DNA of 20,424 nt from a virus. The notes below the pieces were generated by a model. The model searched no databases. It had not been told where the DNA came from and saw only the letters and a list, made by a program, of their open reading frames with translations. This document shows, in pieces, positions 5,818 through 11,956 of this stretch; position 1 is the first letter of the stretch, and the number at the start of each line of letters is the position of its first letter. Both the position numbers and the translations under genes were made by a program. Location: the IMG/VR virus record IMGVR_UViG_3300047317_000672, positions 1-20,424 of that record. The stretch is one strand, 5' to 3'.

Positions 5818-6020
5818 CCCCCACCGCCACCGCCGGCACCCACGAATGGGACCGGCTCGCCGCTGAGGCGACCATCATCGCCGGCACAATCGCCGAGACC
5901 CTCGCCGACGGGGTCCTGCCCGAAGGGCTCTGGATGAACGAGGACCGCATGGCCCGAGTCGTGGAGCACCTCCGCAACGCCATCGAGGCAATGGGCGAGA
6001 TGCCCGAGGCGACCCGATGA
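5814..6020 (+). CDS. hypothetical small helical protein (68 aa)
   Basis: ATG 5814 overlaps the previous stop (ATGA) and is preceded by a clear AAGGAG. Two amphipathic helices are visible: HEWDRLAAEATIIAGTIAETLADG and RMARVVEHLRNAIEAMGEM. This is an acidic helical hairpin without Cys or membrane segment. It might pair with the DNA-binding protein encoded next, whose ATG overlaps its stop, but that is speculation from coupling alone. Confidence 0.65.
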   Translation: MTPTATAGTHEWDRLAAEATIIAGTIAETLADGVLPEGLWMNEDRMARVVEHLRNAIEAMGEMPEATR

Positions 6021-6199
6021 CCCTCGCGCAAGCGGCCGCCGCGCTCGGCCTGGACGCCTCCACCCTGCGCCGGCAGATTGCGCGCGGCTCGCTGCGCGCC
6101 CGGAAGGTCGGCCCGGTCTGGACCGTCACCCGGCCCGAGGTCGAGCGGTACCGCGCGGCCCACCTCGGCCGGCGCGCCAACCGCCAGCCGACGGAGTAG
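6017..6199 (+). CDS. helix-turn-helix DNA-binding protein, excisionase/MerR-like (60 aa)
   Basis: The sequence LAQAAAALGLDASTLRRQIARG is a clear helix-turn-helix, followed by the wing SLRARKVGPVWTVTRPEVERYRA. This is the pattern of excisionase-family/HTH_17 domains, where the wing contains an R-x-G-x-x-W/R-x-(I/V) strand and a helix closing on E-x-x. It comprises one domain and a short basic tail. ATG 6017 overlaps the upstream stop. Such proteins act as Xis recombination factors or transcription regulators. It lies more than 13 kb from the integrase and in the opposite orientation, so local regulation (for example of the 5218 promoter with its dyad) is as likely as excision. Confidence 0.7.
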   Translation: MTLAQAAAALGLDASTLRRQIARGSLRARKVGPVWTVTRPEVERYRAAHLGRRANRQPTE

Positions 6200-6250
6200 A
6201 CGCCCGGCGTAGGATGCTCGCGGCGCCCGGCCCGAAGCGAGGGCTGCGCC

Positions 6251-6460
6251 ATGCCGCGAGATTCACTCGGCCGCTACACGACCCGCCGTCCCCGCCTCGT
6301 AGGCGCCGGGCGGCGTCTCCGTTTGGTCGGCGCCACCTACGACGGGCCCGAGGTCGGCGGCGTCCGCACGGGTACGCCGTTCGTCCTGGGCGGGCCCGCC
6401 GTCCAGCCGGCACCCGCACCCGAGCCGAAGGCCACCCGGTCCAGCCGCTCGGACAGCTGA
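6251..6460 (+). CDS. small basic hypothetical protein before portal (69 aa)
   Basis: ATG 6251 follows a 51-bp gap; only a weak purine stretch (GCGAGGG, 6238-6244) precedes it. The product begins MPRDSLGRYTTRRPRLVGAG and is Arg/Gly/Pro-rich with a disordered tail. A 'DSLGRY' opening is common in small phage proteins located beside portal genes. The sequence is basic at the N-terminus and could bind DNA or the portal. The gap upstream contains TAGGAT at 6210-6215, a plausible -10 element. No family identified. Confidence 0.5.
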   Translation: MPRDSLGRYTTRRPRLVGAGRRLRLVGATYDGPEVGGVRTGTPFVLGGPAVQPAPAPEPKATRSSRSDS

Positions 6461-6461
6461 C

Positions 6462-7688
6462 GTGGGTCTACGCGCGGAACTCCGCGCGCGCATCTCATCG
6501 AACATCCTGACCGCGACCGACGGCCGCGACGTCGTCCAGAACTCGCCCGACGGGTGGGTCGTGGAGCAGCCGATGTTGTGGTGGAAGGGCGACGGCATCG
6601 CCGGGCCCTTCGGCAATCCGATTCCGGGCGCGACCCCCTGGGCGAATCTGGCCGGCATCCCCGCGGTCGCCCGCTGCACCTCAATCATCGTGGACGAGCT
6701 GTCCGCGGTCCCCTGGAAGCTCTACCGCGGCCGCGAGGAACTCGGTCTGCCCGATTGGATTGCCGACCCCCAAGCGCTTCGGCTGGACGGGCGGGTCGTG
6801 GACCCCGCCGGCGTCGCGGGGGTCCGCCTCTCGCACGTCGACTTCTGGTCGAACTGGCTCACCGATGCTCTGTGGTGGGGTGACGGCGTCATCTTTGCGC
6901 CCACCCGTGACTCGGACGGCGCGCCCAAGCCACCGCTCTGGCTGGTCGACCCGCTCGTGCTCGAGATTCGCAACGGCGACTACTGGGTCCGCGACTACAA
7001 GCTCGCGCCGGCCGCCGTCATCCACCTCCGCGGTCCTGGGCCCATCGTGGAGGGCCGCGGGTCCGGCGCCTTCAGCCGCTTCGCCGCCGAGCTGGGCTAC
7101 ACCCTCACGGTCAAGGACTACGCCGCCTCCATCTTCTACTCGGGCGTCCCCGCCGGCTACCTCAAGGTCAACAAGGACGGGCTCACTCAAGCGAAGGCCG
7201 ATGAGCTGTCGGAGAAGTGGGACGCGAAGCACGGCGGGCCGGCGCGCAAGACCGCGGTCCTGAACTCGACCACCGACTACAATCCGCTCACCTGGTCGCC
7301 GGCCGACTCCACCCTGGTCGACGTGGTGAACGCCAACCTGAACGAGCTGGCGAATGCCTTCGGGGTCCCCGGCTACATGATTGGAGCCTCGGGCGACCAA
7401 GCGACCTACGCCAACCTCGAGGGCCGCCGGCGCGACCTGGTCACCTTCACTTACCTCCCCTGGTCGAGCCGCATCGAGGCGACCCTCGACGCCCAATTCC
7501 CGCGCGGCGTGAACATGAAGGTCGCGCTGGACGGGCTGCAACGCGGCGACGCCTCGACCCGCGGCCCATTCCTGACGTCGATGGTCGCCTCGGGCATCTA
7601 CCCGAAGGCCTACGCGCAAGACCTCGAGGACGTGCCGCCGCAGTACCTCGAGGGCGAGCCGGCGGCGACAGATGAGGTGACGGCATGA
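6462..7688 (+). CDS. portal protein, HK97 family (408 aa)
   Basis: This forms the dodecameric ring at the unique capsid vertex through which DNA is packaged and ejected. Diagnostic features include an early hydrophobic-aromatic region (PWANLAGIPAVARCTSIIVDELSAVPWKLYRG, residues about 50-85 in two parts), the central VDFWSNWLTDALWWGDG and the stem/crown region with FGVPGYMIGA then a helix containing TYANLEGRRRDLVTF, all typical of the HK97 gp3-like portal family; length is normal. GTG 6462 starts one base after the previous stop region and is the first start in frame. It is followed by the maturation protease with ATGA overlap, the usual head-gene order. Confidence 0.93.
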   Translation: MGLRAELRARISSNILTATDGRDVVQNSPDGWVVEQPMLWWKGDGIAGPFGNPIPGATPWANLAGIPAVARCTSIIVDELSAVPWKLYRGREELGLPDWIADPQALRLDGRVVDPAGVAGVRLSHVDFWSNWLTDALWWGDGVIFAPTRDSDGAPKPPLWLVDPLVLEIRNGDYWVRDYKLAPAAVIHLRGPGPIVEGRGSGAFSRFAAELGYTLTVKDYAASIFYSGVPAGYLKVNKDGLTQAKADELSEKWDAKHGGPARKTAVLNSTTDYNPLTWSPADSTLVDVVNANLNELANAFGVPGYMIGASGDQATYANLEGRRRDLVTFTYLPWSSRIEATLDAQFPRGVNMKVALDGLQRGDASTRGPFLTSMVASGIYPKAYAQDLEDVPPQYLEGEPAATDEVTA

Positions 7689-8290
7689 GCGAATCCACGA
7701 CCATCATGTTCCCGGTCGAGTGGCGCTCGGTATCCACCGACGAGCGCATCGTGTCGGGCATCGCGGTCCCCTGGAACGAGACCAGCTATCTCACCGCGGA
7801 CCCCAAGGGCGAGCGCTTCCTGCCGGGCAGCCTCACCCGCTCGGTCAAGGCGAAGGGCGACCGGCTCAAGCTCTTCCGCGGCGGCAAGGAGCACCAACAC
7901 GAGTCGGCGGTCGCCCGCCCGGTCGGGCTGGACGCCCGGCACGCCGACGGGCTATGGGCGTCCTGGCGCTTCGCCAACACGCCGGCCGGCGATGCCGCGC
8001 TCAACGAGGTCGCCGAGGGGATGCTCGACTCCTTCTCGGTCGGCTTCCGTGCCATCCGCACGGGCCGCGGCATCGACGGCGCGCGGGAGATTGCCGAAGC
8101 CGAGCTGCTCGAGGTCACCCTCCTCCCGATAGGCGCCTACGACGGCGCCAGGGTGCTCGAGGTGCGCGCACCGGCGCCCGGCCGGTCGGCGGCCGACGAG
8201 CTGGACGAATGGCTGGCTGCGCACCCGGTCCCCGAGGTCGACCGGACCCCGCTGCCCGAGCTGCACCGTTGGACTGGACGCCGCGCGTAG
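7685..8290 (+). CDS. prohead (capsid maturation) protease, HK97 gp4-like, S78 family (201 aa)
   Basis: This serine protease cleaves the scaffold (delta) part of the major capsid protein during prohead maturation. ATG 7685 overlaps the portal stop. The family core is clear: RIVSGIAVPWNE at 21-32, a probable catalytic His in the KEHQHES stretch (H70 or H72), the active-site Ser in DSFSVGF (115-121, probably S118) and the acidic partner in LLEVTLLPIGAYDGARV (E143). The C-terminus (about 165-201) is an Asp/Glu/Pro-rich tail that may interact with capsid protein. Position between portal and capsid is canonical. Confidence 0.93.
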   Translation: MSESTTIMFPVEWRSVSTDERIVSGIAVPWNETSYLTADPKGERFLPGSLTRSVKAKGDRLKLFRGGKEHQHESAVARPVGLDARHADGLWASWRFANTPAGDAALNEVAEGMLDSFSVGFRAIRTGRGIDGAREIAEAELLEVTLLPIGAYDGARVLEVRAPAPGRSAADELDEWLAAHPVPEVDRTPLPELHRWTGRRA

Positions 8291-8430
8291 ACTGCCGAAC
8301 GTCAATCGCCGCGCCCGCCCGGCCCGTCCGGCGCCGCCGATAGCCCACCCCCTCGCGGGGGTCACGCCCGGCAAGGTCGAGAACACTCGGATGCACCGCG
8401 GACACCGAACGCATTCGGAGGTCCCTGGTA
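8291..8430 (+). promoter_or_regulatory. structured leader of the major capsid gene: two hairpins, the second covering the ribosome-binding site
   Basis: This 140-bp gene-free gap is the largest in the head region. ACCCCC (8347-8352), TCGC loop, GGGGGT (8357-8362) is a perfect 6-bp hairpin. CCGAA (8405-8409), CGCA loop, TTCGG (8414-8418) is a second, and its right arm overlaps the Shine-Dalgarno GGAGG (8417-8421) of the ATG at 8431 (9-nt spacing). TAGACT at 8288-8293 could be a -10 element, but no -35 at a suitable distance is seen. The leader could tune capsid translation or protect the mRNA. Confidence 0.5.
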
Positions 8431-9597
8431 ATGCCCGTGTCCTACCTCGACCGTCTCCTGGACGAGCGCACCTCGCTCACCGGGGTCATGACGGGTCTAC
8501 GCGACCGCGCCGCGACGGAAGAGCGCGATATCACCGAGCCCGAGCGCTCGGAAATCACCCGCCTTCAGGAGCGGTGCGTCGAAATCGACGGGCTGCTCAC
8601 CGAGCACGCCAGCCAGGCTGAGTCGGCCCGCGCGTTCGCCTCCCTGGCGCAGCGCATCGACGCCTCGCGCGCCGAGGCGGCCGAGCAGCGCGGGCCCGCC
8701 GGCCGGCGCGAGTCGACCGCGCTCGTGACCCCTGGTCAGCTGGTCACCGACTCGGCCGAGTTCCGCGCCTACAACGGGCGCGGCCAGATGACCGCGGTCG
8801 AGGTGACCGACTACCTCGACCTCGAGCAGCGCGCGCCCATCATGACCACCGACCTCGCCATCCCGGCCTTCGTGTGGTCGAATCCGACGCCCACCCTGCC
8901 GACGCCGCTCGCCAATGCGTGCAGCGTGGTCCGGGTCAGCTCGGGCAACGTGGAATGGGTCGAGGAGGGTCCCGACCCGGTCGCCGCGGTCGTGCCGGAA
9001 GGCACCGCCAAGCCGGAGGCGGCCATCGTCTTCACGCCGCACGCCTCGAGCCTGGACACAATCGCCCATTGGGTCCAAATCACCCGCCAGGCGCTCGCCG
9101 ACGCCTCGTATATGCGGTCCCTCATCGAGGGGAAGCTGCGCCGCGGTCTGGCGCGCAAGGTCGAGGCGGATATCGCCGCGCTGCTCGAGGGCGCGGCCCT
9201 TCAGACGGCCGTCGATGCCGACCTCCTGCACGCCATCCGGGTCGGTATCGGCCTGGTCGAGTCGGCCGGCTACAACCCGAACGCGGTCATCCTCAACCCG
9301 GCCGACTATGCCGCCCTCGATATCGCCGTGATGGTCGAGTCGGTCGACGGCCCGGCGCGCAAGACATCGTTTTGGGGTCTGACGCCCATCCCCGTCCCGA
9401 GCCACCCGGCCGGGACCGCCATCGTCGGCGACTTCAAGGAGGGCGTCACGCTCTTCGACCGCGGCGTCGCCGACGTGTTCGTGACCGACAGCCACGCCGA
9501 CTTCTTCGTCAAGAACTTGCTGGTCATCCTCGCCGAGGGTCGCTACAAGAGCGCCATCACCGACCCGCTCGCGCTCGCCGAGACGGCGGCCGCCTGA
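8431..9597 (+). CDS. major capsid protein, HK97 fold, with N-terminal delta (scaffold) domain (388 aa)
   Basis: This makes the icosahedral shell. Residues 3-90 form a charged coiled coil (LDRLLDERTSLTGVM, ERSEITRLQERCVEIDGLL) like the delta domain that serves as built-in scaffold and is removed by the protease upstream; the cut probably falls at about residues 90-110. The rest fits the HK97 fold: SVVRVSSGNVEWVEEG, the spine-helix region SSLDTIAHWVQITRQALADAS with long helix RSLIEGKLRRGLARKVEADI, then NPNAVILNPADYAAL and FWGLTPIPVPSHPAGTAIVGDF with a closing KNLLVILAEGRY. GGAGG 9 nt before ATG is among the stronger sites here. The long leader (8291-8430) suggests special control. Confidence 0.95.
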   Translation: MPVSYLDRLLDERTSLTGVMTGLRDRAATEERDITEPERSEITRLQERCVEIDGLLTEHASQAESARAFASLAQRIDASRAEAAEQRGPAGRRESTALVTPGQLVTDSAEFRAYNGRGQMTAVEVTDYLDLEQRAPIMTTDLAIPAFVWSNPTPTLPTPLANACSVVRVSSGNVEWVEEGPDPVAAVVPEGTAKPEAAIVFTPHASSLDTIAHWVQITRQALADASYMRSLIEGKLRRGLARKVEADIAALLEGAALQTAVDADLLHAIRVGIGLVESAGYNPNAVILNPADYAALDIAVMVESVDGPARKTSFWGLTPIPVPSHPAGTAIVGDFKEGVTLFDRGVADVFVTDSHADFFVKNLLVILAEGRYKSAITDPLALAETAAA

Positions 9598-9932
9598 TGG
9601 CGTATCTGCCCGGCGCCGGCTACCCGGACCTCCCGACCCTTCGGGCCTGGCTCAAGGCGCCCGCGACCGTCTTGCCGGACCCCGAGCTGGAGGTCATCGC
9701 CGGCGCCGAGCAGACCGCACAGACCCACCTCCTGTCCTGGGACGACCCGGCGCTCGCGCCCGACGACGTGGTCGCCGCCTTCTATCGCCGCTGTGCCCGC
9801 CACGCAGCTGCCAAGGCCATCCCGCTCGGCATCCTGGGCGCCGATGCCGAGTACGGCGCCGTCCGGCTGTCCAAGTGGGAGTCCGAGGTCGACCGCCTCG
9901 AGGCGCCCTACTCCGTACCCGTCATCGCATGA
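9597..9932 (+). CDS. head-tail connector, gp6-like adaptor (111 aa)
   Basis: ATG 9597 overlaps the capsid stop (TGATG); the frame is open further upstream but that part shadows the capsid gene. The product is an all-helical protein (PTLRAWLKAPATVLPDPELEVIAGAEQTAQ, then DDVVAAFYRRCARHAAAKAI, then SKWESEVDRL) of the size and pattern of HK97 gp6/lambda-like connector proteins, which form a ring under the portal. Immediate location after the capsid gene is the classical place. Identification rests on position, length and helical pattern more than on a motif. Confidence 0.7.
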   Translation: MAYLPGAGYPDLPTLRAWLKAPATVLPDPELEVIAGAEQTAQTHLLSWDDPALAPDDVVAAFYRRCARHAAAKAIPLGILGADAEYGAVRLSKWESEVDRLEAPYSVPVIA

Positions 9933-9941
9933 GGTGAAGCC

Positions 9942-10169
9942 GTGACCGAATCCACCAAGCCGGCACCCGAGCCCGAGCTGCCGCCCGACGACCCGGCGCC
10001 CGATGCGGTGCCCGGCGTCGTGTCGCCCTTCGCCGAGGCGGGCGACCGGACCACCCTGGTCGACCGGGTGCGCGATGCGGTCGCCTCGGGCGAGGTCACG
10101 CCAGCCACCGAGCCCGATGCCGACCCGGCGCCGGTCGAGGACCCCGATGCCGGCTCTGACCCGAGCTGA
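9942..10169 (+). CDS. small acidic Pro-rich protein in head-tail region (75 aa)
   Basis: GTG 9942 has a GAGGTGAA stretch just before it. The protein is Pro/Glu/Asp/Ala-rich at both ends (EPELPPDDPAPDAV; DADPAPVEDPDAGSDPS) with one helical piece between (TTLVDRVRDAVASGEV). This composition suggests an intrinsically disordered linker or decoration protein. Its last 23 bp overlap the next gene. Wobble positions are almost all G/C, and the frame is open across the region, so it is probably expressed. Not recognised; may be a capsid decoration or a head-tail accessory. Confidence 0.5.
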   Translation: MTESTKPAPEPELPPDDPAPDAVPGVVSPFAEAGDRTTLVDRVRDAVASGEVTPATEPDADPAPVEDPDAGSDPS

Positions 10170-10512
10170 AATCGCAGCTGCCATCGCCGGCGTGCCCGGC
10201 GTGACCCCCACGCCCGACCGGCCGCCCTCGCTGGACGCCGGCGCCGCCTGGCCGGTCTGGCGCTCGGAGACGCCGGTGCAGGGTGGCTGCGCCGCCGAGC
10301 TGCGCTGGTACGTCCTGGTCGTGGGACCCAACGGGTCGGAGGGCGCGACCGTCGAGGCGGCCGACCCGATGCTCGCGCCGCTGGTCGCCGCGCTGCGCGG
10401 TATCGGCCTGGTCATCGAGACGGTCGAGCCCGTCCGCCTCCCGGTGGAGCCCGGCGGGTCCGCGGTGCCGGCCCTCCGGGTCGCCATCGTGGACAACGTG
10501 TGGACCGGCTGA
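10147..10512 (+). CDS. head closure/tail terminator-like protein (121 aa)
   Basis: ATG 10147 is favoured by length and by GAGGA at about 10137-10141 before it; the frame overlaps the previous gene by 23 bp. The product starts with a helix (LTRAEIAAAIAGVPGVTPTPDRP) and then strands (AELRWYVLVVGPNG, GLVIETVEPVRLPV, ALRVAIVDNVW): a small alpha/beta-sandwich. In siphophages the second or third gene after the connector encodes the head-closure (stopper) or tail-terminator protein, and strand-rich content of about 120 residues fits that. The motif evidence is thin, so I rely on context. Confidence 0.55.
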   Translation: MPALTRAEIAAAIAGVPGVTPTPDRPPSLDAGAAWPVWRSETPVQGGCAAELRWYVLVVGPNGSEGATVEAADPMLAPLVAALRGIGLVIETVEPVRLPVEPGGSAVPALRVAIVDNVWTG

Positions 10513-10877
10513 TGCTGACCGGCGCCGAGTTCACCAACGGCCCGCAGGTCGCCCGCGCCATCGCCTCCGTCGGCGACCGCGCGAGCGATGCCGGCAAGGT
10601 CGCCGCCGAGCTGGCGGCCATCGGCTTGGACGCCGCCCGCCGGGAGGCGCCGCGCCGGACCGGCACCCTGGCCGCCAGCCTGGCGGTCGATGTCGGGCAG
10701 AACGAGGCCGAGCTGGGAACGGACGTCGGCTACGCGCCCTTCGTGGAATTCGGGACGGTCTATATGCCGGGCGTGCGCTTCATCGGCGCCGGCTACGAGG
10801 CGATGAAGGCGCGGGCCGAAGGGGTCGCGACTCCGTGGATGGAAGGCATCCTCGCGGATGCCGACAAGATGGCTTAG
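10512..10877 (+). CDS. HK97 gp10-like tail completion protein (121 aa)
   Basis: ATG 10512 overlaps the previous stop (TGATG). The signature of the gp10-like family is present: APRRTGTLAASLAVDV (about residues 46-61) followed by VGYAPFVEFGTVY (75-87) and a hydrophobic Gly turn (RFIGAGYEAM). This family includes tail completion/neck proteins that join tail to head or cap the tube. An N-terminal helical region (RASDAGKVAAELAAIGLDAARRE) precedes it. The order connector, stopper-like, gp10-like, tube matches HK97 morphogenesis. Confidence 0.8.
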   Translation: MLTGAEFTNGPQVARAIASVGDRASDAGKVAAELAAIGLDAARREAPRRTGTLAASLAVDVGQNEAELGTDVGYAPFVEFGTVYMPGVRFIGAGYEAMKARAEGVATPWMEGILADADKMA

Positions 10878-10886
10878 GAGGGTCTG

Positions 10887-11396
10887 ATGCCGCCGCTCTT
10901 CATGCGCGAAATCTCGCTGACGCTGGACGATGGCGTGCAGGTCGCGCCGCTCGAATTCAAGTGCGACGTGCACGCCGCGACCATCGAGCCGCAAGCCGGC
11001 GACGTGGTCACCTACGTCACCCTCTGCCCGGACGGGACGTACAGCCAGCGCGCCGCGACCACCTACATCCTCCACCTCGTCGGCGTGCAGAATTGGGATG
11101 CAGCCGGCCTGGCGAAGTACCTGGACGAGCACGACGGGGTCGAGCTGTCCTTCATCTACCAAGCGCACGGGGTCGCCGCGAACACGACGGCCGACCAGCC
11201 GGCGAAGCAGGGTACTTGCGTCGGCATGGCGCCGACCTATGGCGGCGAGCGGGATACCTGGGCCGAGTACGACGTCGAGCTGCCAATCAGCGGCACGCCC
11301 GACACGCTCACCGCGCCGCCGGCGGCCTTCGTCGCCCGTGAAGCGGTCGGCGAGGGCGAGCCTCGAGGCAAGGCGAAGGCGACGGCGGCGGCGTGA
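10887..11396 (+). CDS. major tail (tube) protein (169 aa)
   Basis: AGGAGGG at 10876-10882, four bases before ATG, is the strongest ribosome site in the tail region, as expected for a protein made in hundreds of copies. Strand-rich composition (SLTLDDGVQVAPLEFKCDVHAATIEP, VVTYVTLCPDG, YILHLVGVQNW, LSFIYQAHG, WAEYDVELPISG) is typical of the tail-tube fold that stacks hexameric rings. The C-terminal tail is Lys/Ala/Gly-rich and disordered. It is directly followed by the G/T chaperone pair and tape measure, the invariable order in long-tailed phages. Confidence 0.85.
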   Translation: MPPLFMREISLTLDDGVQVAPLEFKCDVHAATIEPQAGDVVTYVTLCPDGTYSQRAATTYILHLVGVQNWDAAGLAKYLDEHDGVELSFIYQAHGVAANTTADQPAKQGTCVGMAPTYGGERDTWAEYDVELPISGTPDTLTAPPAAFVAREAVGEGEPRGKAKATAAA

Positions 11397-11815
11397 CGGC
11401 CGAAGCCATCGAGCCCGACCCCGAGCCCGATGAGGATGTCGATGACCTCACCCTGGTCGCCCTCGAGCACCCGGTCATCCACAAGCGGCTCGACCTGTCG
11501 AAGCTCAACGTGGCCGAGGTCTTGTCGCTGGGCGACATCGATGACATGGCGCGCGAGCTGGGCACCGACCCCGGCCGGCTCGCCGCGACCCTGGCGCGCA
11601 ATCCGGGCGCCGTCTCGCTCGAGGTGTCGGTCGTGCTCGCCTGGATTATCGCCCGCAAGCGCGACCCCGACCTCGACATCGGCACCGTGCGCCGGACGTG
11701 GTGGGTCGACCTGGTCGGCGTCGGGACCCGGAAGCCACCGCCGGACCCTACGCCGGCTCGGACGAGGAGCCCGCGCTCGTCCGGGCGGCCTGGCTCGTCT
11801 CGCACGCGCGGCTAA
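11393..11815 (+). CDS. tail assembly chaperone G-like (140 aa, last part outrun by a -1 frame)
   Basis: GTG 11393 overlaps the tube stop (GTGA). The product starts with an acidic region (EAIEPDPEPDEDVDDLT), then helices (KRLDLSKLNVAEVLSLGDIDDMARELG, LAATLARNPGAVSLEVSVVLAWIIARKRD) and a short region WWVDLVGVGTRKPPP. Beyond about 11725 this frame turns into Arg/Ser/Pro shadow sequence while the -1 frame becomes strongly coding, so the authentic C-terminus of G is uncertain. In lambda the G protein and its G-T frameshift fusion chaperone the tape measure before tail assembly; position here is identical. Confidence 0.8.
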   Translation: MTAEAIEPDPEPDEDVDDLTLVALEHPVIHKRLDLSKLNVAEVLSLGDIDDMARELGTDPGRLAATLARNPGAVSLEVSVVLAWIIARKRDPDLDIGTVRRTWWVDLVGVGTRKPPPDPTPARTRSPRSSGRPGSSRTRG

Positions 11816-11955
11816 TGGGCGTCCCGCTACGACGGGACGTCCGCGACATCACCCTCCTCGAGGTCGAAGCCTGGCGGGCATACGACAAGGCGCTCGCGGC
11901 CCAATCGCGGATGGCCGCCGGCGGGCGCGGGCGCAGCCGGCACCGGAGGCAATGA
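11698..11955 (+). CDS. T-like part of the tail chaperone, probably expressed by -1 frameshift from G
   Basis: This frame is offset by -1 from the G-like gene and overlaps its end (11698-11815). It has good wobble G/C from about 11734 (PEATAGPYAG then EEPALVRAAWLVSHARLMG) and reads helical VRDITLLEVEAWRAYDKALAAQSRM with a basic tail, the pattern of T domains in siphophages. No ribosome site precedes GTG 11698, so translation by -1 frameshift from G is the best explanation; the fusion would span 11393-11955. I see no classical X-XXY-YYZ heptamer. A P-site slip on CCT to CCC at 11746-11749 is the only weak candidate. Confidence 0.7.
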   Translation: MVGRPGRRRDPEATAGPYAGSDEEPALVRAAWLVSHARLMGVPLRRDVRDITLLEVEAWRAYDKALAAQSRMAAGGRGRSRHRRQ

Positions 11956-11956
11956 C

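Noticed and set aside
8347-8362. CCCCC/GGGGG hairpin as an intrinsic terminator
   Set aside because: No T tract follows, and it sits before the capsid gene in a co-directional block; leader structure is more likely.
9543-11168. 541-codon reverse-strand open frame
   Set aside because: Antisense to connector, tail-completion and tube genes; long antisense frames are expected at 70% GC, and the residues are Arg/Gly/Ala-rich without motifs.
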